Origin: Clostridiales bacterium
Lineage (GTDB): Bacteria > Bacillota > Proteinivoracia > UBA4975 > PWLI01
Assembly (NCBI GenBank): GCA_003559415.1
Contig: PWLI01000156.1
Coordinates: 1 to 39,617 of the forward strand
Direction: 5' to 3'
Length of the DNA: 39,617 nucleotides
In this document: one piece after another, positions 15,639 to 24,751 of the stretch
How the letters are laid out: each line of letters opens with the position of its first letter
Position numbering within the stretch: position 1 is the first letter of the stretch
The notes under the pieces: generated by a model
Seen by the model: only the letters and a program-made list of their open reading frames with translations
Told to the model about the DNA's origin: nothing
The model's database searches: none
Program-made: the position numbers and the translations under genes

Positions 15639-16508
15639 GTGGCAAAAATTGCAGTTGTAGTTGATTCCGGTCTGGACATTCCGGCCCAGCTTTTGGAGCA
15701 ACACAAAATCGCCCAAGTTCCCGTGTTGGTTCACTGGCGGGGCAAACAGTACAGAGACAAAGTTGACCTTGGACTGGAGGAGTTGTTTGACGGCATTGCT
15801 GCCGGTGAACCATTTCCCACCACTTCCCAACCGTCTCCCGGTGAGTTCATTGAGGTGTATGAACCATTGCTGGACCAAATGGGGGATGAAGGGCTTATTT
15901 TGTCTTTCCACCTGGGTTCTTCCTTTAGCGGGACCTATGCCAGCGCCTGTTCCGCTGCGGCCATGATGCCGGCGGGCAGTGTTGAGGTTATAGACACCCA
16001 GTCGCTGAGCATGGGGGGAGGGTGGCAGGCACTGGCTGCAGCCAAGACATTGCAAGCCGGAGGAAGTGCTGTGGATGCAATCAGCATCGCCACTGAAATC
16101 AAAAAAAATACCGGTGTAAAACTGATATTGGACACTCTGGACTTTGTCCGCAGGGGAGGCAGAATCAGTTACCTGCAGGGCTTGCTGGGGTCGATGCTTA
16201 ACATTAAGCCCCTGCTGGAGGTAAGGGATGGAAAACTGTCCAGTGGCAAGAAGACAAGAAGCCGCAGGCAATCGCTGGACATGTTGCTGGATGAAGTTGT
16301 GGCAGATTGCCGGACAGAGGATGGCCGGGGCATGCACTTGGCCGTTGGCCATGCCCGGGCAGAAGAGGATCGGCAATGGCTGATGGAGCAGCTGACCCAA
16401 CGCCTGCCGGCTGCCCGGCAACTTCCCTTTGAGGTGGGCGTGGGCATTGGCACCCACGGTGGCCCGGGAGTGGTCGGCGTTTGCTATTACCAACAATCAG
16501 GGAACTAA
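15639..16508 (+). CDS. DegV family fatty-acid-binding protein
   Basis: IAVVVDSGLDIP, TSQPSPGEFIEVYE, GLILSFHLGSSFSGTYASA, LDTLDFVRRGGRIS; GTG start after AAAGGGGGG. Confidence 0.92.
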   Translation: MAKIAVVVDSGLDIPAQLLEQHKIAQVPVLVHWRGKQYRDKVDLGLEELFDGIAAGEPFPTTSQPSPGEFIEVYEPLLDQMGDEGLILSFHLGSSFSGTYASACSAAAMMPAGSVEVIDTQSLSMGGGWQALAAAKTLQAGGSAVDAISIATEIKKNTGVKLILDTLDFVRRGGRISYLQGLLGSMLNIKPLLEVRDGKLSSGKKTRSRRQSLDMLLDEVVADCRTEDGRGMHLAVGHARAEEDRQWLMEQLTQRLPAARQLPFEVGVGIGTHGGPGVVGVCYYQQSGN

Positions 16509-16530
16509 CCGCCTGCCGGCGGTTTTTTTA
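16507..16530 (+). terminator. Rho-independent terminator AACCGCC-TGCC-GGCGGTT + T-tract
   Basis: 7-bp stem followed by T-run, right after the degV stop. Confidence 0.88.
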
Positions 16531-16583
16531 TGCAGGAATAGCCCCGGCGGCAGAGAAATAAACTGTATAACCTAACCGAGGTG

Positions 16584-17918
16584 ATGGATGTGAAGTTTTT
16601 AATCGTCGGGGGCAACGCAGCAGGCATGTCTGCTGCCTCCAAAATAAGCCGCATGTTGCCAGAAGCGGACATAACGGTGCTGGAGCAAAGCAACGATATT
16701 TCCTATGGAAATTGTGGTTTCCCTTACTATTTTGGCGGCCTGGTGGAGAGCCTGGATGGCCTCTATGCCCGACGGCTGCCGCGGTTCAAAGAAATGGGTA
16801 TCAATGTGCTGCTCAGCCACAAAGCCAAGTCCATTGACAGAGATAAGCAACAGGTGCTTGCCGTCAACCCCCAGGGTGAAGTAACATTCAACTATGACCG
16901 TCTGATTTTGGCTACTGGTGCATCACCTGCCGTACCGCCAGTGCCGGGCATGGACCTGGGCAATGTTTTTGTTTTGCGCACCATGCAGGACGCCCGGGAC
17001 ATTGATGGTTCACTGTCGCGGGCGAAACAAATATGTGTGGTGGGTGGAGGATACATAGGCCTGGAAATGGCAGAAAACTTTTCCCTGCGGGGGTTGGATG
17101 TGACTGTGGTTCAGCGCAGCAACCTGTTGCCGGCCCTGGATGAATCCTTGTCCGCCCTGGTGGAAAAAGAGCTGGTCGACCATGGTGTGAAAGTAAAGAC
17201 CGGCCATCAATTGATGGGTATAGAAGGTCAAACAAGGGCTGAAAAGATTATCACCGACAAGGGCTCTTTTCCCGCTGACCTTGTGTTGGTGGCAACAGGA
17301 GTCAAGCCCAACTCCCAGCTGGCCGTTGAGGCTGGCCTGGAAACGACGGCAGAAGGTGCAATTGTTGTGGATGAGTTTCTTGCCACATCGGACAAAAACA
17401 TCTTTGCTGCCGGCGACTGTGCACGCAACTGGCACCGGGTGTCCCAAGGGTGGTCATGGTTGCCGCTGGGTGATACAGCCAACAAAATGGGCCGAACGGC
17501 GGCAGTCAATGCTGCTGGCGACAAACAGCCTTTCCCCGGTGTAGTTGGCACTGCCGCAGTTAAGGTCTTTGATCTCAATGTGGGCCACACCGGCTTTGGC
17601 CTTAGCCAGGCAAAGGAATTTTTCCCCGATGCCAGGGCAATCGAAATAACTGCCCCCGACCGTCCCGGGTACTACCCCGGCAGAGGCCGTGTCACGTGTC
17701 GCCTAATCTTTCTGCCTTCCGGCAAATTGGTCGGCGCCCAGGCGGCGGGCTCTCCGGCAGCGGTGGAAGCGGTGAATATCTGTTCCCTGGCTCTGGGCTT
17801 GGAGGCCGACGTAGAAGACCTGGCAGCAATGGATTTGGCATATGCGCCGCCCTACAGTCCGGTATGGCATTTGTTGTTAATTGCCGCCGGCAGGGCTGTG
17901 ACAGAGATGGAAAGCTAG
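16584..17918 (+). CDS. CoA-disulfide reductase / NADH oxidase / persulfide reductase-like FAD flavoprotein (no rhodanese domain)
   Basis: FLIVGGNAAGMSAASK; SYGNCGFPYYFGG active-site Cys motif; ATGASPAVPPVPG; GGGYIGLEMAE; AAGDCA. Confidence 0.88.
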   Translation: MDVKFLIVGGNAAGMSAASKISRMLPEADITVLEQSNDISYGNCGFPYYFGGLVESLDGLYARRLPRFKEMGINVLLSHKAKSIDRDKQQVLAVNPQGEVTFNYDRLILATGASPAVPPVPGMDLGNVFVLRTMQDARDIDGSLSRAKQICVVGGGYIGLEMAENFSLRGLDVTVVQRSNLLPALDESLSALVEKELVDHGVKVKTGHQLMGIEGQTRAEKIITDKGSFPADLVLVATGVKPNSQLAVEAGLETTAEGAIVVDEFLATSDKNIFAAGDCARNWHRVSQGWSWLPLGDTANKMGRTAAVNAAGDKQPFPGVVGTAAVKVFDLNVGHTGFGLSQAKEFFPDARAIEITAPDRPGYYPGRGRVTCRLIFLPSGKLVGAQAAGSPAAVEAVNICSLALGLEADVEDLAAMDLAYAPPYSPVWHLLLIAAGRAVTEMES

Positions 17919-17950
17919 TACATCAAATTGCACTATAACACAAGAAACGA

Positions 17951-18706
17951 GTGATGAATCAAATGAAGCTGGTTGCAGACTTGCACACCCATACCATTGC
18001 CAGCGGCCATGCCTACAGCACTGTTCTGGAAAACACGCGAGTGGCGGCAGACCGCGGTTTGGAGATGATAGCGCTTACAGATCACGGCCCGGCACTGCCC
18101 GGGGGCACTTACAAGCATTTTTTTGCAAATTTGCGGGTGCTGCCGGTGAAAATTTTTGGCGTGGAAGTGCTGCGGGGAATCGAGGCCAACATCATGGATC
18201 AACAAGGCGGCCTGGACCTGGGGGACTATTTCCTGGAAAAACTGGATATTGTGCTGGCTGGCCTGCACCGTGATTGTTATGATCCCGGCAGTGTTGAAGC
18301 CAACACCCGGGCTTTGGTGGCGGCAATTGCCAGCGGAAAAGTGGATGTCATTGTCCATCCCGGCAACCCTGCCTTCCCCATCGATGCCAATCAAGTGGCA
18401 GAGGCCGCTGCCCGGCATGGCGTGCTGCTGGAAATAAACAACTCTTCGCTGACAGGCCTGGCCCGCAAAGGCAGTCGGGACAATTGTTTTAAGCTGGCAG
18501 AGCACGTGGCCCTTCACAAAGGCCAGGTTTGTCTGGGCAGCGATGCTCATTTCGCCGGTCATGTGGGGGAACTGGAGGTGGCGGCGGAGCTGGCCCGCAA
18601 GCATCTTAGTGATGAACAAATTATAAACACTTCCTGTGCCGCTGTTCATCAGTTTCTTGCCAGCCGCGGGCGCAGGCGGCAACCTGCCCGCCGTCCATTG
18701 ATATAG
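17951..18706 (+). CDS. PHP-domain phosphoesterase (YcdX-like)
   Basis: DLHTHTIASGHAYST, IALTDHGPALPGG, VIVHPGNP, LGSDAHFAGHVGE. Confidence 0.9.
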   Translation: MMNQMKLVADLHTHTIASGHAYSTVLENTRVAADRGLEMIALTDHGPALPGGTYKHFFANLRVLPVKIFGVEVLRGIEANIMDQQGGLDLGDYFLEKLDIVLAGLHRDCYDPGSVEANTRALVAAIASGKVDVIVHPGNPAFPIDANQVAEAAARHGVLLEINNSSLTGLARKGSRDNCFKLAEHVALHKGQVCLGSDAHFAGHVGELEVAAELARKHLSDEQIINTSCAAVHQFLASRGRRRQPARRPLI

Positions 18707-18739
18707 CGGCAGCGGCAGAATACCACTCGGAGGTGTATC

Positions 18740-19585
18740 ATGATTTTAGTGCTGATAACTGGAATGTCCGGTGCTGGCAAGTCAGTTGCCACAAAGGCCT
18801 TTGAAGACATGGGATATTACTGTGTCGACAACCTGCCACCCCAATTGTTGCCCAAGTTCGTCGAGCTCTGTCAGCAATCAGACAAGATAACCCATGCTGC
18901 ACTGGTGGTTGATGTCCGGGGCGGAGAGTTTTTTGACTTGCTGGAACAGCATTTGGACCAGCTTCAATTGCCGGTGAAAATTCTTTTTCTTGAAGCCAGC
19001 AACGAGTCGCTGGTGCGCAGGTTTAAAGAGAGCCGTCGCACCCACCCACTGAGTCCCCAAAACAGCATCGAGCAGGGTATTGAGCTTGAACGACAGCGCC
19101 TTGCTCCGTTGCGGCAGAAGGCTGACGTGATTGTGGACACATCGGACGTGAAGCCTGCTGAACTGCGCCAACGGTTGTTGGACTCTTTTCCGCCTGCAGA
19201 CTCTGCAGCTGTTAAGATGAACATCTCAGTGGTTTCCTTTGGCTATAAACACGGATTGCCCTTGGACGCCGACTTGGTTTTCGATGTCCGTTTTTTGCCC
19301 AACCCCCATTATCAGCAGGAGCTTAAGGATTTAACCGGCAAACAGGAGGCGGTGCAGAATTATGTTCTGGCTTGGACTGTTACCCATCAATTTTTGGACA
19401 GGTTGCGCCGATTGCTGACTTTTTTGGTGCCTTGCTATGTCGAAGAAGGCAAGAGTCAGTTGGTAATTGCCGTGGGCTGTACAGCGGGCAAACATCGCTC
19501 GGTGGTTATAGCGGATAAGCTGGCGGCCTTTCTCATTCAGAGAGGATACAACGCCCTGTCAATTCATCGGGATGTGGAGAAATAA
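18740..19585 (+). CDS. rapZ: RNase adapter RapZ / YvcJ nucleotide-binding protein
   Basis: ITGMSGAGKSVATKAFEDMGYYCVDNLPPQLL; FGYKHGLPLDADLVFDVRFLPNPHY; GCTAGKHRSV. Confidence 0.96.
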   Translation: MILVLITGMSGAGKSVATKAFEDMGYYCVDNLPPQLLPKFVELCQQSDKITHAALVVDVRGGEFFDLLEQHLDQLQLPVKILFLEASNESLVRRFKESRRTHPLSPQNSIEQGIELERQRLAPLRQKADVIVDTSDVKPAELRQRLLDSFPPADSAAVKMNISVVSFGYKHGLPLDADLVFDVRFLPNPHYQQELKDLTGKQEAVQNYVLAWTVTHQFLDRLRRLLTFLVPCYVEEGKSQLVIAVGCTAGKHRSVVIADKLAAFLIQRGYNALSIHRDVEK

Positions 19586-19594
19586 CGGCAGGAG

Positions 19595-20944
19595 GTGTTG
19601 GTGTTGAAGGGATTTTGGAAGATCCTTTATCCCGGTCTGGGAGTGAAGCGCTGGGTGCTGGCCTTGTTACTTGGCCTGATTATGATAATGCTTGCTTTTA
19701 TGTCGGTGCTGTTGGGCGTCAGTGAAGTTGTGTCTCCATTGCGCAGTTTTGTCGCTGGCCTGGCAGGCTTGCGGGGTACCCCCCTGTACCTGGTTTTATT
19801 GCTTGTAGTAGGGTTGACCTTGACCATGCTTGCGGTTGAACGCCTGATGAATTCCATTACCGTGGCGCTGGCTCCCCGCAGCACTGAAAAAATAGTCGAT
19901 TCGCTTTACAGCTTTCGCTATCTGCACCGTGGCCCGAAAATAGTGGTCATTGGCGGCGGCACCGGCATGGCCATGCTGTTGCAGGGGCTCAAGGAATATA
20001 CCAGCAACCTCACAGCTGTGGTGACAGTTGCCGATGACGGTGGCAGCTCGGGAAGGTTGCGGGGGGATTTGTCAATGCCGGCGCCGGGAGACATTCGCAG
20101 CTGTGTAGTAGCGTTGGCTGACTCGGAGCTCCTGGGGCGCCTTATGCAGTACCGCTTTTCCCAGGGAGACGGGCTGGCAGGGCACAACTTCGGCAATCTG
20201 TTTTTGGGTGCCCTTACGCAAATGCTGGGTTTCCAGGAAGCGGTTAAACAGTTTAACAATGTACTGGCCATCCGCGGCAAGGTGCTGCCGGTCACAGATC
20301 AATCTGTATCCCTGGTGGCCACATATGATGATGATAGCGTGGTTAGGGGTGAATCCCTGATTGGCAAAGCCGGCAGGGCTATTACCCGTTTGGAAGTGGA
20401 CCCTGCCGATTGCCAGGCGCTGCCTGAGGTGCTGGACAGCATCGCCAAGGCCGATGCTGTTGTGGTGGGCCCGGGCAGTTTGTACACCAGCCTGTTGCCC
20501 AACCTGCTGGTTCCCGGTGTCCAGCAAGCTATACGTCGCTGTCGGGGGCCACGATTCTTTGTCTGCAACATAATGACCCAGCAGGGCGAAACTCCGGGTT
20601 TCTCCGCCAGCAGGCACTTGCAGGTTGTCAATGAACATGTCGGCCCAGGGCTTTTTAACTACTGTGTAGTCAACACTGAAAATGTGGCGGCAGAGCTTTT
20701 GGAAAAGTACAAAATTGAGGGTGCTGAACAGGTTTCAGTTGATTCGCAACAACTGCAGGATATGAAGGTTAAAGTGCTACGAGGCAATCTGCTTGGCTCT
20801 GACCAAGTTGCCCATCACGATTCAGCTGCGGTGGCCAGGCTTTTGCTTACTGAAATAGTTAAAACCTCTCAGCGGACCACCCGGTGGTTTGACCAATTTT
20901 TGCTGGATGCTCAACTCAGTGCGTCCGGGAAGGAGAAAAAGTGA
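19595..20944 (+). CDS. yvcK: YvcK / gluconeogenesis factor family protein with N-terminal TM extension
   Basis: IVVIGGGTGMAMLLQGLKEYTSNLTAVVTVADDGGSSGRLR; two hydrophobic segments in the N-terminal ~90 aa. Confidence 0.93.
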   Translation: MLVLKGFWKILYPGLGVKRWVLALLLGLIMIMLAFMSVLLGVSEVVSPLRSFVAGLAGLRGTPLYLVLLLVVGLTLTMLAVERLMNSITVALAPRSTEKIVDSLYSFRYLHRGPKIVVIGGGTGMAMLLQGLKEYTSNLTAVVTVADDGGSSGRLRGDLSMPAPGDIRSCVVALADSELLGRLMQYRFSQGDGLAGHNFGNLFLGALTQMLGFQEAVKQFNNVLAIRGKVLPVTDQSVSLVATYDDDSVVRGESLIGKAGRAITRLEVDPADCQALPEVLDSIAKADAVVVGPGSLYTSLLPNLLVPGVQQAIRRCRGPRFFVCNIMTQQGETPGFSASRHLQVVNEHVGPGLFNYCVVNTENVAAELLEKYKIEGAEQVSVDSQQLQDMKVKVLRGNLLGSDQVAHHDSAAVARLLLTEIVKTSQRTTRWFDQFLLDAQLSASGKEKK

Positions 20945-21642
20945 GCAAGTGGCAGGAAATTCCCTGGGGTCTTAAGGACATTTTCTTGGCTGTAATTATG
21001 TTTGCCCTGCTTTTATTGGCAGCCAGCATGCTGCTGGGACTGCTGATAGATTCAGGTTGGGTTGTCGCCAACACAACAGCCATTGTCGTGGCAGCTCTGT
21101 TGCAGGCAGCAATCATGGTCGGCACAATGTGTGTTGTGATATTTGGTTTGCGCAAAGCCAAGTTGTTGCATTTGGGCATATCCCGTCCATTTTGGCGGCA
21201 TTGGCCCTGGGGCGCCCTGGGCGGTATTGCCATGGTGGTGCTGGCGTTGATTTTTGCTTTGGCAGTAACATGGTTTGTCAACGATTTGCCGGAGCAGGCA
21301 TTGACCGGTGAACTGGTGGACATTCAGGGCTGGCCGGGCTTTGTGGCGGTGGTGCTGGCGGTGGCTGTGGTGGCTCCTGCCGCCGAGGAAATGGTCTTTC
21401 GCGGCTTTGTTTACGGAGGGCTGAGAAAGAAAATCGGCCTGTGGCCGTCTGTGTTGCTTACCTCAATATGTTTTGCTGTTGTTCACCTGGAGTTTCACTG
21501 GGTTCACTTTTCCCAGATTTTGTTTTTCGGGGTTGTGCTGGCGTTGCTCTATGAACGCACTCAAAACTTATTGGTGCCCATTATCGCCCACAGCATTTAC
21601 AACCTGGCCATTTACCTGATGCTGCTGATTGTTGGTGTTTAG
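20941..21642 (+). CDS. CPBP-family intramembrane metalloprotease
   Basis: EEMVFRGFVYGGLR and VHLEFHW motifs, multi-TM; GTGA overlap with yvcK stop. Confidence 0.88.
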   Translation: MSKWQEIPWGLKDIFLAVIMFALLLLAASMLLGLLIDSGWVVANTTAIVVAALLQAAIMVGTMCVVIFGLRKAKLLHLGISRPFWRHWPWGALGGIAMVVLALIFALAVTWFVNDLPEQALTGELVDIQGWPGFVAVVLAVAVVAPAAEEMVFRGFVYGGLRKKIGLWPSVLLTSICFAVVHLEFHWVHFSQILFFGVVLALLYERTQNLLVPIIAHSIYNLAIYLMLLIVGV

Positions 21643-21654
21643 GAGGCGTTTGTA

Positions 21655-22587
21655 ATGTCTTTTACTGCAAATATTAAGGGAGAATTGTGCCGTCTTCCAG
21701 CCAAATCCCGTTGTTGCCCCCGGGCTGAGCTGGCAGGTTTTATTGTTACCAACGGCAATCTTATTTTATCTGCTGGCGGTGTTGTTCACCTTAACATCGT
21801 CACCGAACATGCCTTTGTGGCCAGGCACATCTATCGTTTAATCAAGGAACAGTTCGGGTTTGTGCCGGCAGTGTTGGCCAGAAAACGGGCGAGACTGAAG
21901 AAAAACGTCACTTACCTCGTCCAGGTGGCAGAATCGGATCAGGCCCGGCAAGTTGTTTCTGACCTGGGCATCCTGGATGGGCGCCATATTCCCGGTGCTC
22001 CCGGCCGGCAACTGCTGGATCGGAAATGCTGTCAACGCAGCTATCTGCGGGGATGTTTCCTGGCCGGCGGTTCGGTGAGCAGTCCGGCGAGCCATGGCTA
22101 CCATCTGGAAATTGCCACCGAGTACTTGGCCCACGCTCAATTTGTCCGGGAGTTGTTGTTGTCTTTGGGCATCAAAAGCGGCCAGGTTAAACGAAAGCAT
22201 CAACAGGTTGTTTATGTCAAGGACTCGGAACAGATCGCCCAGTTTCTGACAATTATTGGCACCAGCAAGGGGCGACTGGAGTTTGAAAATGCGCGGATTT
22301 ACAAGGAGATGCGAAACAGGGTTAACCGCATGGTGAACTGTGAGACTGCCAATGTGGGCAAAACAGTAAATGCATCCCAGCGGCAGGTGGCAGCCATCCG
22401 CCAGCTGCAGCAAAACCAGGTGCTGCAATCCCTTTCTCCGGGGTTGCGGGAGGTGGCCCATTTGCGGCTGGAAATGCCGGAAGCCACCCTGGAAGAACTG
22501 GGCCAACAGGCAGGGCTGAGCAAATCAGCGGCCAATTACCGTTTGCGCCGGCTGTTAAAAATTGCTGCAAGTTTGCGCAGAAACTGA
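21655..22587 (+). CDS. whiA: DNA-binding protein WhiA
   Basis: MSFTANIKGELCRLP..CCPRAELAGFI; LRGCFLAGGSVSSP; C-terminal HTH MPEATLEELGQQAGLSKSAANYRLRRL. Confidence 0.95.
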   Translation: MSFTANIKGELCRLPAKSRCCPRAELAGFIVTNGNLILSAGGVVHLNIVTEHAFVARHIYRLIKEQFGFVPAVLARKRARLKKNVTYLVQVAESDQARQVVSDLGILDGRHIPGAPGRQLLDRKCCQRSYLRGCFLAGGSVSSPASHGYHLEIATEYLAHAQFVRELLLSLGIKSGQVKRKHQQVVYVKDSEQIAQFLTIIGTSKGRLEFENARIYKEMRNRVNRMVNCETANVGKTVNASQRQVAAIRQLQQNQVLQSLSPGLREVAHLRLEMPEATLEELGQQAGLSKSAANYRLRRLLKIAASLRRN

Positions 22588-22625
22588 TATAATAAATGAT
22601 ATGTTAACTGAAAGGGGCATCTAAT

Positions 22626-22886
22626 ATGGTAGAAAGAGAAGTAACTGTTCAAAACAAAACCGGGCTCCACGCCCGTCCGGCGGCAATGTTTGTGCAGAAG
22701 GCCGGCAAGTTTGCCAGTACCATTACGGTCATAAAAGAAGAACGGGAAGCAAATGCCAAAAGCATAATGTCCGTCATGGCTTTGGGCGCCGGTCAGGGGT
22801 CCAAGGTAGTTATCAGGGCGGAAGGCTCGGATGAACAGCAAGCGGTAGATACCCTGGTGGAATTGGTGGAAAGTTTCAGCGAATAA
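22626..22886 (+). CDS. HPr-type phosphocarrier protein (retains His in GLHARPA and Ser in AKSIMSVM)
   Basis: NKTGLHARPAAMFVQKA; NAKSIMSVMALGAGQGS. Confidence 0.94.
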   Translation: MVEREVTVQNKTGLHARPAAMFVQKAGKFASTITVIKEEREANAKSIMSVMALGAGQGSKVVIRAEGSDEQQAVDTLVELVESFSE

Positions 22887-22888
22887 AA

Positions 22889-22915
22889 AGGTGCCGGCAG
22901 AGCCGGCACCTTTAG
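22889..22915. terminator. bidirectional terminator, 12-bp stem AAAGGTGCCGGC-AGA-GCCGGCACCTTT
   Basis: Perfect 12-bp palindrome between convergent genes. Confidence 0.88.
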
Positions 22916-22916
22916 A

Positions 22917-23156
22917 TTAGAACAGGTATAATTCCAGAACCAGATTAAAGGCGGAGAGACAAAGGCTGAGGAGTGAAAAAAAACCGCCAATTTTTGCCCC
23001 GTCGGGCCAGGGAGAATCCCAAGCCAGCACCGCACACAAAATCCCGCCAAAAGAGACAATGATTCCGATGATAGGGTAGATCCACAACCATAGACCTGCC
23101 AGCAAACCGCAGCCAATAGAAACAACAGCCAGAGCAGTGCCGAGATGGCGTGCCAT
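22917..23156 (-). CDS. small membrane protein (DUF4190-like pattern)
   Basis: 79 aa, three hydrophobic segments; preceded by GGGAGGTA RBS and a minus-strand TTGACA-N17-TATTCT promoter. Confidence 0.7.
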   Translation of the reverse strand: MARHLGTALAVVSIGCGLLAGLWLWIYPIIGIIVSFGGILCAVLAWDSPWPDGAKIGGFFSLLSLCLSAFNLVLELYLF

Positions 23157-23183
23157 ACCTACCTCCCTATATCCTTTGTTTTG

Positions 23184-23212
23184 AGAATATCTTTTAGAAC
23201 AACATTTGTCAA
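23184..23212 (-). promoter_or_regulatory. sigma-A-type promoter TTGACA-N17-TATTCT for the 79-aa membrane protein gene
   Basis: Reverse complement of 23184-23212. Confidence 0.72.
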
Positions 23213-23290
23213 TTGTCTGTTGATGTTCTTTCTGGACTTATATCCGGCAAAGGGTTAAAATATATGCAACAAGGTTGTGGGGGGTATTAT

Positions 23291-24409
23291 ATGGATTTTA
23301 CAGTTATTATTCAGTCGGTAGTGCAGTTTTTCACCGTCGATGTTGTCAACTTCTGGCACGAACATTTGCTTAATTACACAATAGCCATCGGTATCGTTGT
23401 TTTCTTTTATGTCCTGCGCCTATTGTTTTCCCGCTATGTTGTTACAGCGCTGTTGCGGCTGTCCCGGAAAACCGAGACTAGTTTTGACACCAAGACTGTT
23501 GAGGCCTTCCGCAAACCGGTAAGGCGCTTCATAGTGCTTTTGGGCATATACCTGGCGGTGCTTTATGTTTCACCTTATGACCTTGACTCTGTACAGCACC
23601 TGTTTGTAAATCGTGTGTTCCGCACAGTGGTAATTGTGCTGATATTTTCCGGGCTGTACAACCTTGCTGATTCGTCGTCAGATTTGCTGTTACAGGTGGG
23701 GCGCAAGTATGACTTTGACCGGATTGTGCTTTCATTTTTCTCCAAGGTTTTGCGCTTTATCATCATTGCCCTGAGCATCCCGATAATTGCCGACACCTGG
23801 GACATTGACATCAACGGCTTTGTGGCTGGTTTGGGTATTGGCGGTTTGGCCCTGGCCCTGGCCGCCCAGGATGCAATTTCCAATGTTGTTGGCGGCCTGG
23901 TGATAATAACAGAGCGGCCTTTCAGCATCGGGGACTGGATACTTACCTCCAACGTTGAAGGAACAGTGGAAGACATTTCCTTCCGCAGCACCAAGGTGCG
24001 CACCTTTGCCCAGGCACTGGTTACCGTTCCCAACTCTTCACTGGCCAAGCAACCCGTAACCAACTGGACGCGCATGGGCAGGCGGCAGATAAGTTTCCGG
24101 TTGGGAGTTACATATTCCACACCAAAAAAGAAACTGGAAGCATGTGTGCAGCGGATTCGTCAAATGCTTACCACTCACCAACATGTTCACCCTCAAACAA
24201 TTTTTGTGTTCTTTGACGGGTTCAATGACAGCAGCCTGGACATTTTCATCTACTTCTTTACCAAGACAACTGTATGGGCAGAGTTCCTTGCCGCTAAAGA
24301 AGAAATTCTCTACGGCATTATGGAAATATTGGAAGATGAAGGGGTTTCTGTGGCTTTCCCCTCCACCAGCGTTTATTTCGAAAACCCCATGCCGGAAAAA
24401 GCCAAGTAG
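23291..24409 (+). CDS. MscS-family small-conductance mechanosensitive channel
   Basis: FVAGLGIGGLALALAAQDAISNVVGGLVIITERPFSIGDWI; TKVRTFAQALVTVPNSSLA. Confidence 0.93.
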   Translation: MDFTVIIQSVVQFFTVDVVNFWHEHLLNYTIAIGIVVFFYVLRLLFSRYVVTALLRLSRKTETSFDTKTVEAFRKPVRRFIVLLGIYLAVLYVSPYDLDSVQHLFVNRVFRTVVIVLIFSGLYNLADSSSDLLLQVGRKYDFDRIVLSFFSKVLRFIIIALSIPIIADTWDIDINGFVAGLGIGGLALALAAQDAISNVVGGLVIITERPFSIGDWILTSNVEGTVEDISFRSTKVRTFAQALVTVPNSSLAKQPVTNWTRMGRRQISFRLGVTYSTPKKKLEACVQRIRQMLTTHQHVHPQTIFVFFDGFNDSSLDIFIYFFTKTTVWAEFLAAKEEILYGIMEILEDEGVSVAFPSTSVYFENPMPEKAK

Positions 24410-24426
24410 CCAGGCAAAGATTAAAC

Positions 24427-24462
24427 AAAGAGCACATGGCCCATGACCATGTGCTCTTTTCT
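24427..24462 (+). terminator. Rho-independent terminator AAAGAGCACATGG-CCCATGA-CCATGTGCTCTTT + T
   Basis: 13-bp perfect stem after mscS. Confidence 0.9.
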
Positions 24463-24488
24463 TGCAAAAAACAACGGCTTGGCCGTTG

Positions 24489-24689
24489 TTAGTTTCGCTT
24501 GTACTTGCGGTTGAACTTTTCCACCCGTCCGGCGGCATCAACAATCTTTTGTACGCCTGTGAAGTAGGGATGGCACTTTGCGCATATATCAACGCGGATA
24601 TTTTCCTTGGTGGATCCGGTTTCATATTCTGCACCGCAGGCACATGTGGCGGTAACTTTGTAGTACTTGGGATGAGTATTTTCTTTCAC
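24489..24689 (-). CDS. rpmE: 50S ribosomal protein L31, zinc-binding (C+) type
   Basis: [66 protein letters not shown] at 24689 after GGAGGTC. Confidence 0.95.
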   Translation of the reverse strand: MKENTHPKYYKVTATCACGAEYETGSTKENIRVDICAKCHPYFTGVQKIVDAAGRVEKFNRKYKRN

Positions 24690-24728
24690 GGTGTTGACCT
24701 CCTTCCAAACGGTAAAACCGCAATGGTT

Positions 24729-24746
24729 GGCAGGCGATGGCCTGCC
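24729..24746 (-). promoter_or_regulatory. hairpin in rpmE 5' leader (GGCAGGC-CATC-GCCTGCC on minus strand)
   Basis: 7-bp perfect stem between predicted promoter and RBS. Confidence 0.5.
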
Positions 24747-24751
24747 CAACT

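Noticed and set aside
18740-19585. RapZ as part of a novel system
   Set aside because: Standard member of the conserved rapZ-yvcK-whiA block with canonical Walker A.
23353-23371. sigma-54-like -24/-12 element (CTGGCACGAACATTTGCT), tempting because rpoN is nearby
   Set aside because: GG-to-GC spacing is 11 rather than 10 bp and it lies inside the mscS coding sequence.
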